Source of the DNA: Aphis gossypii
Lineage: Eukaryota; Arthropoda; Insecta; Hemiptera; Aphididae
DNA length: 64,000 nt
Direction: 5' to 3'
Assembly: GCF_020184175.1 (NCBI RefSeq)
Contig: NC_065531.1
Coordinates: 86,336,604-86,400,603 of the forward strand
In this document: positions 40,001 to 49,820 of the stretch, one piece after another
How the letters are laid out: every line of letters begins with the position of its first letter
Position numbering within the stretch: position 1 is the first letter of the stretch
Translations under genes and position numbers: made by a program
Notes under the pieces: model-generated
Told to the model about the DNA's origin: nothing
The model's database searches: none
The model's input: the letters and a program-made list of their open reading frames with translations, nothing else

Positions 40001-42034
40001 GAAATTCTCAAATATCTACGACTTAATCTTTTTGAATAATAACAAATATTTAAAATCGTTATCGTAATGTCTTAAAAATTTAAACTTCAAACAAACATTT
40101 TTTTCACAACAATAAGAAAAACTCATAAAGAATCTTGTATTTCATTTTCAAGTATTTTTGGGCAGCCTAAATTTTTTTATTGACACTCAGTTGTCTACAT
40201 AAATAACTTAAAAAAATGCAATATATTTTGAACATTTAATTGTATATAGATAACACTAGTATTAGCTAATATAAATATTTGGTGAAAACGTCAAATATTC
40301 ACAGGATTAGTTTTTGAGTTACAATCATATAAAAAAATCGATTTGGTCGATAACTGGTTTTGCGTAAAATATCTAATACAAAAAATTTACAAAAAAACAT
40401 TATTGAAAAAAAAATTAAGACAATTGAATTGAAATTATTATGAGATTGAACCTTATTCATCTTGATCTTGAAAGCAATGCGTTACCATATATTATACTCA
40501 AATTTATTGTCAAAGTAAAATGATTTATGGTTTGGTCGTAACACAGATTTGTATCGACTTAAGGAGCGCTCTATCCATCGTTTATTGAGGTCAAATATCG
40601 AACATATTTAATATCGACCGTAGGTTAAGTTCAATAATTGGTAGGTAGATATTATTTTGTTTACGTACTTTTTGAAACATGGGAAATTGTCTGTATTGAA
40701 AAATACAATAGTATATAATTAATAATAAAATGAACAAACTGTCAAAATATGGAGGAAAAATAGAATTATTAAGAAATATGTAAAAATATGTAAAATAAAA
40801 TATTGTTAATTTTATTGGTTATCGCTTGAAACGAATTTTTCATTTTATCTAAATTAATTTTTTCAAGTAATCATTGTAAAAATATGTATTTACATATAAA
40901 TCCAAGTCCTAGTAAATAATAATGACTTATAAGAAGGTACCTAATAATAACAAATAATAATTATTAATTATTACACCTATGACGAAAATCTTCGCTCAGA
41001 ACCGTTGTTTATAAGATTATCGTTTGTAATGATTTTTACTTGTCATTGTCCATTGATAAGGTGTACAGCGTACCTATACTATACCAAAGAACACCGCTAT
41101 TTTATAACAGTTACCAGTTACTATTTTAAAGACCAGCATGGCTCGGACCGGCCCGAAATTATCCCTCCCTAGGCATGGTTGGAGTTAATTTCATATATTA
41201 TATACTATTATTTAAGTATATAATAATATTGTTATTATTTTATAACAGACCGTAAAAACGAGATAATTTGACAGGTATGAATGTATGATACAAAATTACC
41301 TACCTATATGGTTTGATTATAAGATTATTCCAAGTTGACTTTCTGTTTTTTTAGAAAAATGTATACTTAATATATTAATATACCATCACAGAATAGATGA
41401 AATTCTGATTGATGAAATAGATTTCATATTTTCATCTATTCTGTGATACCATTAAGTTTAAAACTCGCCTTGCTCTGAAAAAGACCTATTCGGGTTTGGA
41501 CAACTATAGTTATTCTTAAACAATTGCAAATTTTCTGACTATGCAGACTTCTACCAGTTACTTACTTTCTCCGTTTTGTTATTGGTAGAAATATAATTTA
41601 ACTGCAAATTCAAAATTATAAAACATTTGTTGTTTTATGCTATTAATAAATATGTAAATAAATCTTAACAGATAACTAAGTATTTTACATTAGTATTATG
41701 AAAATATTTTACCTATATAGGTATTATTATTAATAGGTATATTAATATTAAATTTTAAAATATCTCACACTTAATTTATTTAAATGATTATTTTGATTAA
41801 TATTATCGAGCCTATCGAGGTATTAATTAATATTACACTTACAACATAAATTAACATAATTATTGTAATATTTATCCGTACATAATTAAATTTAAGTTAA
41901 ATGTATTCAATTTTAAAAAGAATTAGAATAATTTTAAGAAAAATATATTTCATATTTTATTTTTTTACAGGGAACAAATGAACTCGTTGGAAGATCATAT
42001 ATCACAATATTCTGATCATTATCCTAAACAGTGA
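34031..42034 (+). CDS. BCKDHA: Branched-chain 2-oxoacid dehydrogenase E1 subunit alpha, mitochondrial
   Basis: This is the thiamine-diphosphate-dependent E1 alpha subunit of the matrix BCKDH complex, which decarboxylates the keto-acids of Val, Leu and Ile. Exons: 34031-34084, 38035-38217, 38285-38483, 38567-38728, 38823-38967, 39028-39231, 39299-39467, 39563-39657, 41971-42034, giving 424 aa. Exon 1 (MYSAEIMLKRLINIKLFK, phase 0, donor AAA|GTAATA) is too short for ordinary gene finding. I chose it because exon 2 needs a phase-0 upstream exon and this supplies an import-type leader. Diagnostic: SQRQGRISFYMTNEGEE, QYREAGVL, the ThDP-binding run FGEGASSEGDAHAAFNFA, RNNGYAISTP, and the phosphorylation-loop sequence RRGHHSTSDDSTAYRS. 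AATAAA lies at 42122. The first and last introns are 3.95 and 2.3 kb. Confidence 0.93.
34322..34486. mobile_element. Palindromic MITE in BCKDHA intron 1
   Basis: Two 36-bp arms (34322-34357 and 34451-34486) are inverted copies with 32 of 36 matches, sharing the core gaagcagaatattttt. The loop between them is about 93 bp. A third, single arm of the same family is at 5814-5848, so this is a dispersed repeat. It is non-coding. Confidence 0.65.
37706..37862. mobile_element. Miniature hAT-like element, deletion derivative
   Basis: It starts cagtggcgtatttacgggg. Its last about 110 bp, reverse complemented, reads gtatttaggattttgtcc, then ggggggatataagttggaaa, matching the left end of the larger element at 46002-47096. 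Its own left end matches the right end of that element. It is therefore an inverted-orientation, internally deleted relative of the same family. The right terminus has lost the final gccactg (it reads taaatacag), so it is probably immobile. It lies in BCKDHA intron 1. Confidence 0.7.
41385..41447. repeat. Perfect 18-bp inverted repeat (hairpin)
   Basis: The arm atcacagaatagatgaaa (41385-41402) is exactly reverse-complementary to tttcatctattctgtgat (41430-41447), with a 27-nt spacer that itself contains partial copies (gatgaaatag, atttcat). It lies in the 2.3-kb last intron of BCKDHA. Confidence 0.75.
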
Positions 42035-44424
42035 AAGTTAAGAAATATTGTTAATTGTTACAAACTTTCAGTTTAATATTAATGTATGTATATTATTGTT
42101 ATAAAAATTTGATGGAAACCTAATAAACTTATACATGCGTGTTTTGAATTAAGAAAATTATTTATTTATTTTTATGTTATATTATTTTGTTTCAATTACA
42201 TTTATCTATTATTTAAAAATGATTGTGTTTAAATAATAAACTCGCATGTGTATATCATATTATGCTACACCTATGACCTATGACTATCTATGACTAAAAT
42301 ACTTTCAAGTTGGTATATACCTAATAAATTTTAAATACTTACCCATTCTAAATGACTAAACGAAAGTTGAGAATCCACAACCTAAAATATCACGAGTGAA
42401 GCAATTGAAATGTTTTGCTTAGTTAAAAAAAGGTATAGAATGTTGATATAATATATAAAAAATACCAGTGGCGCGTTTTGAATTATTTTTGGGAAGTGTT
42501 CAAAATATTCTTTAATGACCCTATGAAATTTGAATTATTCCTAGATATCCCAGTTAAACAGTAAACTTAGCTTACAAAATATACGTTGTAAGATAGCATA
42601 TTGTCATCAGATCTTTACTTTTGTAGTTTATATTATTATATATAAATATTTTGATGAGCATAAGCAGTAAGAAGGGCCGTAGCAAAAACCAGTAGCCTTG
42701 GTAGAATACTAAATCTGCCACCTCATCCAATTTATTTCTACTTTCTTAAAAATATAAAATGCTCATTATTTAAAAAAAAACGCGTACAGTTTCCAATGGT
42801 GGGGGGCAGTGCTACATATAAATGATAAATAATTATAATATACCCTATAGTGTGATTTCCAATATGTGATTGCTTGACGAAAAGACAAGATAATACCAAA
42901 AATGGTGTATTCTATACCTATTGTTCAATTACCTACAATAATTTATTAACTAACAAAACTTAATATATTGCTGTATGATGATCATCATGGTTTAGTTACT
43001 ATAGATTCTATTGACTATTGTATATTTAAATGTTATAGTTCAGCGTTTCCCAAACTTTAGTTTGAGCTGGTCCGGTAATTAATATTTTCCTCCTTCGTGA
43101 CCCACCAAAATATTTTACATTTATTATTGTGTAAAAAAGGGTAAAATAAAATACATTTGAATATCCAAGTAGAATTAATCTGTTGTTTTTTTATTTTTAT
43201 TATTTAAAATTGTACTTATTAATATTATGTTTATAATTTTGTATTGTTAATCGTATCATTTAATTGTACTTGAGCCTACAAAGGCGTTTATATAAATAAA
43301 TAAAATTGAAGCATTGATTTGTAACAACAATGTAATAATATTTCTAAGAATTATTTACGATCTTTATTTTACACATTACACATATATTTATAAAGAAATT
43401 ATTTTGTAAAAGGAATTATTTCTGCCAATAAATAAATAAATATTTATAATTTATAGTTACTAATTAGTAATTAGTAATTATATTAATTAACTGCCAACAG
43501 TGAGAAGTGTAGAGCTGTTTATTTTTTAACTAGAAACTCCAAGTTTGTTGGAAAGGACATCAATTTTATTCTTAAGTCTGGTTCTATTTAAATATTTATT
43601 TTTCGGGAACATGATAAAAGGTATGATAAATTTTATCGCTTGTTTTGCTAAAATTGTGTAGGTATTCGGGGTAGATAGTACTCTTAACGAGAAGATAACC
43701 AAAAATCTATTAATGGCCGTTTCATAAATATGTTTGTGTGCTGTGTCACACGAGAATTCAATTTAGTTTGACATTTGAGTATACCTACTCGGGCTACTCT
43801 AATTAAATATTTCAAATTATCAAACAAAACGATAAATAACAAAATTTAATATGAGAATGTTATTAATTCTGCGACCCGGTATTATATTTTTGCGGCCTTG
43901 TAGTGGATAGGGAACCAATATTTATGAAACACTGTTATAATGTACCATTAGGTAAGTACCTATTATACCTTATGGCTTACGTTATATATTACGGATTTTA
44001 AGTCATTCCAGTAAACTTACAGTAAATAAACTAAAAATGAAAGTCAAATTAATCATTGTGCGGTGTATTAACAGACCGCTTCCTATTTCTCTTTTAATTT
44101 GCGGTCAAACGAATCTGTTAATTCGTATTTTAGTTTATATGTGTCTACTATAGTACAGTCACGCTCTTTTAGAAGATCTTTTAAGATCATGCCTATTAAA
44201 GCAGAGCGGACCAGTTTTAACCGCCTTTTTTGTTAAAATAAGTCGGATAATATATTTTTTTTTTGTGGTATTTAATTATATATATTAAAAAAATAAATAT
44301 TTATAAACAATAAAAAAAAAAAAAAAATTTAACAATATTTACAAATGTTACGTAATAATATATTTAATATTTTTATGGTAACCATGAACAATTTTACAAA
44401 TCAATTTTCCCAATTTTTTCCGTA
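42035..44424. other. Convergent intergenic DNA between BCKDHA (+) and the SLC25 carrier (-)
   Basis: No gene is seen. The BCKDHA 3' UTR probably ends soon after 42127. Transposon scraps occur at 42471 (agtggcgcgttttg), 42675 (ggccgtagcaaaaacc) and 42800 (ggtggggggcagtg). A complete-looking hAT-type element occupies 43041-43934. Confidence 0.5.
43041..43934. mobile_element. Non-autonomous hAT-type element
   Basis: The left end cagcgtttcccaaacttt and the right end gaaacactg (reverse complement cagtgtttc) match typical hAT termini. Flanking octamers ttatagtt and ttataatg agree at 6 of 8 positions, consistent with an old 8-bp target-site duplication. The 894-bp interior is AT-rich with no transposase frame. 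Subterminal motifs such as gacccaccaaaa and gcgacccggta are common in this type. Confidence 0.65.
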
Positions 44425-47400
44425 TTAAGCAATTTTTTCATTATTTTTATAATAAATTTGCATATTTCTATTCTGAAAAAATGTTTTTCCATATTCAAAT
44501 GTGGATACCATTATTGCACATGCAGGTGCTACTTTGATTATCCGAGGAACTAAACCCCTAAAAATTGCACGTGGTCCATTTGTTTGATATAGATCAATAA
44601 TTGCTTTGAATGTCCACTTGGAAGCTTTTCCAGGAGGTTCTGAAATAACTACTAAGTATTTAATTTATTCAAATATATAATTTAATTATTTTATCATCAT
44701 TAGGGCACACATTTGTATGTAAATATTTAATTTTATTGAATTTACATTTTCTTAATTCTGATAAAAATAAGTTATGTTTCAAAACATCCTAAATAAAATA
44801 AAATATATTCATTATTATATTTTTTCTCATTTTTGAAAAGTACATTTTCTAATTATTTTACAAATAATTACATGTTTTGTATACTTATATTTACTAATGT
44901 TTAGGCATATTGGAAATAATCATTATTCTGTGGGAAATATTATGTTCAATTGGTTTTAATAATTATAATATTAATAAGTAAATGGTTTTTGATAAAGATC
45001 AAGTTTGTTCATTTGTTTTTCTACTTAACACTTTTCTTTTTTTAAGATACAAATTTCAATAATGAATATTGAATAAAAATGTTTGTTAAATATATTTTGT
45101 TTAGTCAAAAATAAAAATATTTAAGTATTTTAAATTTTTTATTACATAACAATGTGCGCCCTAATCATTATTATTATTATTATTATTATTATCAACCTGT
45201 TATAATTTCTTTTTCAGTTAATTCAATTTGACGAATTGTTTTGATGACATCAAATGGAGTAGTTAATGCGGCAGCCAACTAAAACATTTAACCTCAACTC
45301 AGTGATTGAAATATACTATGTAAAATATTAGTGAAAATAAAATAATAGAAAAACAAATTTTGGAATGAATTATTTTTAAGTTTGTGAAATATTTCTGTCT
45401 TAGGTAGTTTCTAAATTTAAAACAAATAGTGATATTTGTTAGCTCTACTAAAACAGTAAAAAAAAACTTAGGTATTGGTCTAGTTGATCTCTGCTACTTA
45501 ATCTCTTGTGTTTTTGATGTTATAAAATACATATATTGCAGAGTTTTGATCACCTGTAAACATTTTTATTATTTTCTCCATATTATATTTATTCATATTA
45601 TTTATCTATTTTTATTTTGATCGCCTGAATTTTTATTTATAATCATACATTTTTATATAAATTATTGATAATTGTTTATAACATCAAAAACACGAGAAAT
45701 GTAAGTAGCGAGCATCAACTAGACCAATACTAACAACTATTATTAATGAAAGAATTTTTGGTTATTATACTCTATATTCAGTTTAAGATTGAACTACTCA
45801 GTTAACCAAAACTCGTTGACACATCCCAATTATGATTTATAATTCTTGGTATACATGATGATAGCACCAACAATGATGATTACTAACCAATGAATAATGA
45901 AAGAATACACAATATTAACTTGGGGTTACGTGGTGATCCATGCCACTCTCAAAATGTATGAAAATTGGTCGATATTAATTTGAAAAGAGTATATATAAGC
46001 TCAGTGGCGTATTTAGGATGTTATTCAGGGGGGGGGGATATAAGTTGGAAAATAAAATTACTTTGTCGGTGAGTGTACCCCCTCGTACACTTACCATCAC
46101 CACATTTATTAAAAATGAAAAATGTTGAGAATTTATATACTTATTATTGAGTTATTAATTATTATCAATAGACAATAAGTACCAACACATAAATTTATAA
46201 AACTATTCTTTTGTTTTGAAGTTTATTATTCATAATTAATCTTATATCATAAAACGTGAAGAACCCATAATAATATAATCGGTGCATTCGAATTACATGC
46301 CAAAAAAAAAAATAATACCATGTGTAATAATATACCTATTAATATAAATATACAAATTTATATGTAGGGTGCAAACAGTAAAAATAGCGCACCAGCCAAA
46401 ACTCTGAACTTAGGGTCTCAAGGCATCAATGCAGCTACTAAAGAAGGGACCTTTCTTTTGGTACTTGGCCGGGAACCAAGGTCCCGGAAAGATAAAGGCT
46501 GCTACTTGCTAGACAGCTACCTAGTTTGCCTAGGCGGAAGTTTGGCACTAGTACTAGCACGAGTGTTCAACTAAAATAAGTAGTGAATTATTATACTATA
46601 TTAAAAATAAACTAATGCAATAATAAATTATAAAAATAAGTAATAACTCGTATTATAGTGCTTAAATTTAATTATCATTTGTATTCTATTGAATTATTAG
46701 AATGCCTATTTATATGTACAAGCCTTTGCCCTGAAATATGTTTTGAAATAGCAACCAAACGTCTATAGTTAGAAGCCTGATAATAGTCAGATCGTTTATT
46801 GACAATAATGATAATTGACAGCATTTTACGATTTACGATACAAATTATTTTCAACGATAAACATATTTAGCAGTAAGTCATATATCTATAGACTACAGGC
46901 ATTAACCATAATATTTCCGAATTCTTAATAAATTAATAATCAATATTATATTTATAATAAAGAGTAGTGTTTTCAATAATTGTATTTTGTAATGCTGTCA
47001 TATATGTATGACATTATTAAATTTACTGGTAAAAAAAAAAGACCAAGAGAGGGATCTACCCCCTATATTGCCCCCCTCCCTGTAAATATGCCACTGCATA
47101 AGCTAATAATTTTAACTTATTATTAAAATCTAGGATAGATATAGTACCAATAGTTAATAATTAACATAACAATAGTTATCTTATAACTTTACCTATAAGT
47201 AATAGTGCTTTTATACTAATTCAATTTTTATTTAAGTAAAATTATAGTTAAAGTAAATTTTATTACCGCTCCAGCTATGCTTCCTGCTAAAAAGTTGTAC
47301 ATAAATGATGTTGGTTGGCCAGATATTTGTTTAATATGTTCATACATGACCCAATAGACACCTATAAATTATATTAGAAATAATTTACAAATCATTAAAT

Positions 47401-48387
47401 TAAAAAAAGTAATTATAGGAAAAAAATAAAAATATTTTTAAATAAATAATATACAAATTTTTAATACCTTATAATTGTAAATAAAAACTCTTTTTATTAA
47501 CCGATACAATTTTAAATCCTAATGTAATAAAATAGTTATAACTCACCAGAAAAAGGAACATCTCTGAGTAAGGTGGAACCAAGACCTTTCCATAACCCTC
47601 TGTAACCATGATATTCTAATAAACTTTGCAATGCTTGATGGACTTCTAAATAACTAAGTTTTTTTGATTGCATTTTGGTACGGATGAGTTCTAATGGACT
47701 GACTGATGTAGCAGCTCCAAAACGAGCAAAACATCCTGATATACCAGATATCCATAATGGCTGATTTTGATTATTGTTTGCATAAAATGGTTTGGTTAAA
47801 TCATGAAGATAACATCGTATTTGTTCATATGATACAAAATAAACAATTGTGGCAGGTACTGCAAGTATTAATGTTGGACTCAACCCACTCCACAATGACC
47901 AAATTCCTTCATTTTTGCTAATTTGTTTAAAAGCATCCTAAACAACAAAAAAATATATTTTTAAAGAATTTAAAATCAATTCATTAAATAAAAATATCTT
48001 TACAAGAGTTCCATTAAATTGGCTAGGCCTGTTGAACCATTGAACATTTCTGTAGTAAGGATTATCAGAGGTATTTTTTTTTAATGTATTACATGGACAA
48101 ATATGATCCATTAAACCATTGGAATAAAAAAAACATTTATGTTTATTTGTAATTCTAGATTGTGCTTGCATGCGTACTTTAATGACATCCAATGGAGTAA
48201 CTAAAAATGTGTGAATTCATGTTATTATTCTTATTTCAAGTATACTGTAATACAACTAAATATCTATACCAAAAAAGGAAGTAATTAAAGCTCCTGTACA
48301 AGCAGCAGCCATTTGTTGTACTGGTTTTATTCGAAACCGAGGGTCATCGATCAATAGTGTATTATTTGAGTTAAATTTAGAATCCAT
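44425..48387 (-). CDS. SLC25A40: SLC25A39/SLC25A40-type mitochondrial carrier (glutathione transporter family)
   Basis: This inner-membrane carrier has vertebrate homologues needed for mitochondrial glutathione import. Exons in transcript order: 48387-48270, 48200-48004, 47937-47547, 47361-47267, 45278-45197, 44639-44425, giving 365 aa. The three carrier signatures are visible: TPLDVIKVRMQAQ near residue 40, SPLELIRTKMQS in repeat 2 and TPFDVIKTIRQIE in repeat 3. The first matrix loop has the subfamily-specific YSNGLMDHICPCN, with clustered cysteines as in the loop that senses iron-sulphur status in SLC25A39. Whether the 39 or 40 paralogue is the closer match cannot be decided here. A 23-nt 5' UTR segment follows a strong acceptor (cttttttag). 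A likely untranslated exon ends at 48898. The intron 45279-47266 carries a hAT-like insertion. Confidence 0.92.
45167..45192. repeat. ATT microsatellite abutting a splice donor
   Basis: Uninterrupted (ATT)n of 26 bp. In the sense of the minus-strand carrier gene it is (AAT)n, and it begins inside the 5' splice site of the exon ending at 45197 (G|GTTGAT, then AATAATAAT). Confidence 0.85.
46002..47096. mobile_element. hAT-like element with 8-bp target duplication, in an intron of the SLC25 carrier
   Basis: The left terminus CAGTGGCGTATTTA and the reverse-complemented right terminus CAGTGGCATATTTA match at 13 of 14 bases. Flanking octamers tataagct (45994-46001) and cataagct (47097-47104) match at 7 of 8, as expected for a hAT-type insertion. 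The 1095-bp body is AT-rich and lacks a transposase frame. It contains an unusual GC-rich block (46363-46572). A 157-bp relative lies at 37706-37862. Confidence 0.8.
46363..46572. other. GC-rich, structure-prone block inside the hAT-like element
   Basis: About 210 bp stand out from the AT-rich element by composition and by closely spaced self-complementary words: ccgggaaccaaggtcccgg, ctagtttgcctag, agtactagcac, and gctgctacttgctagacagct. No frame, tRNA or known RNA was recognised. It could be a nested short element or a captured genomic segment. Confidence 0.4.
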
Positions 48388-49100
48388 GGCTTTATAAATA
48401 ATCAGTCTATCTAAAAAAGAAAATCATTAAGAAATTAATTATCTATATCATAATAATGAATTTAGAAACAAACAAAGGTTTTAACCAACTAGGTAAAGTA
48501 ACTTTAGTAGACACAGATAAAAGCTAACAAACATTAAGTTATTAATATTTTTTTGATCAAATGAAATATCAATATTAAATAGCTATTAATTGTTATTTAT
48601 TTAATAAATGAAAAAATCATCATAGATGAATAATAAGTTACTTGATTATTTCTTATACATACTTTTTAATCGTTTTTTTTATACATTCAATACAATAGAC
48701 AGCTATAAATTGGACGTTTTATTTTTTCCATCACCAATGAAATGCTATTTGTATAATAGTACATACTATTACAAATGAAAATACAGATTATATTTTCGTA
48801 ATTAATAAGTCATTTCGTTTCAAAATAGTGCGTCGGAAAAAGGGATACCGATATTAAAATTAAATATCATTAATAAGATTTAAATCATGAATTTCACCTT
48901 CACGTGGTTAGCACCTATAGTGGTGAGTGGAGACTACCGACTACAACTGAGAGTCGATGAATATGAATGTGTGTTAACGAATGAACGTGAAAGATAACTG
49001 ATTATCAAAAGGCATACTGGATACTGGAACTACTGGAGTCTAGTAATAACCGCATAGAACTATAGAAGTAACAAACGTTAGTGATACAGAATGCCGGAAG
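48388..49100 (-). promoter_or_regulatory. 5' region of the SLC25 carrier gene
   Basis: A strong minus-strand acceptor at 48411-48412 (cttttttag) places a 5' UTR intron directly before the start codon. A minus-strand donor GTGAAAT at 48891-48897, next to the E-box-like cacgtg, suggests an untranslated first exon from 48898 upwards. The surrounding 48900-49090 is less AT-rich than its flanks. The transcription start is not determined. Confidence 0.4.
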
Positions 49101-49410
49101 GTGATAAACTGATAATGATAAAAAAAATAATTATTATAAATTTTTATAAATATGTTTCATGCCCGGCTTGTAGAAAAATTTACGTTGACCTTGGTTAAAT
49201 GATTGACGAATCAAGTAATCAACCATCTTAATTATTTTATCTAACTTAACATTTTAACAGTCAACTCTCAACAGTCAAGGAATTCTTTAGCTCAAGCTCA
49301 AACCGTTGTGCAAAAAAGCGCATCTAGAATAGCGAATCGATGTTTCTATTATTCTGTGTTAGCAACATACTATAAATATCATTGATATGTTTCATTTCAC
49401 ATATTTTATC

Positions 49411-49585
49411 CAGTGGTCATGCACGTACAAAAAGAAATTTCCGGGTGGGGGGGGAGTTCATAAAAAAATTTACAATAATCAATATTTATCGATGAAGTAT
49501 GGTATAAAATATAAATAAACTACACAACTATTAATTTTTGGGGAGGAGGTTTGAATCCCCTCCCTGTATATGTGCCTACCAGTGG
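49411..49585. mobile_element. Short TIR element with G-rich ends
   Basis: The left end cagtggtcatgcacgtac and the reverse-complemented right end cactggtaggcacatatac are similar imperfect inverted repeats. G-runs (ggtggggggggag) and their complements (cccctccctg) lie just inside, as in the other CAGTG-type elements of this window. Exact ends and duplication are uncertain. It is non-coding. Confidence 0.45.
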
Positions 49586-49656
49586 TGTTTATTATTACAC
49601 CGGTTTTAACCAATATTTGATTTATTTAATTGAAGGTCTGAGTGATATGCACTTTG

Positions 49657-49820
49657 CAGGGCTGTATTTACGCCTAATCCCATGAGGCTCGGGTCAAGGG
49701 CGGCAAATTTTGTAAGAAATGGAAAAAAAAAATATAAATATTTACTACATTTTTTTTCTTGGGATAAGGGTGGCATATTTAAAAGTGCCTAGGGCGGCAC
49801 TTGTTCTAAATCCGGCCCTG
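49657..49820. mobile_element. Short TIR element, CAGGGC-type hAT-like MITE
   Basis: The left terminus cagggctgtatttacg and the reverse-complemented right terminus cagggccggatttaga form an imperfect inverted repeat. Subterminal 'caagggcggcaaattttg' and 'gcctagggcggcacttg' echo each other. The flanking octamers agree at only 5 of 8 positions, so the insertion is old or the duplication is not real. Confidence 0.55.

Noticed and set aside
46363..46572. tRNA or snoRNA gene in the GC-rich block
   Set aside because: No cloverleaf with A/B boxes and no C/D or H/ACA box arrangement could be placed.
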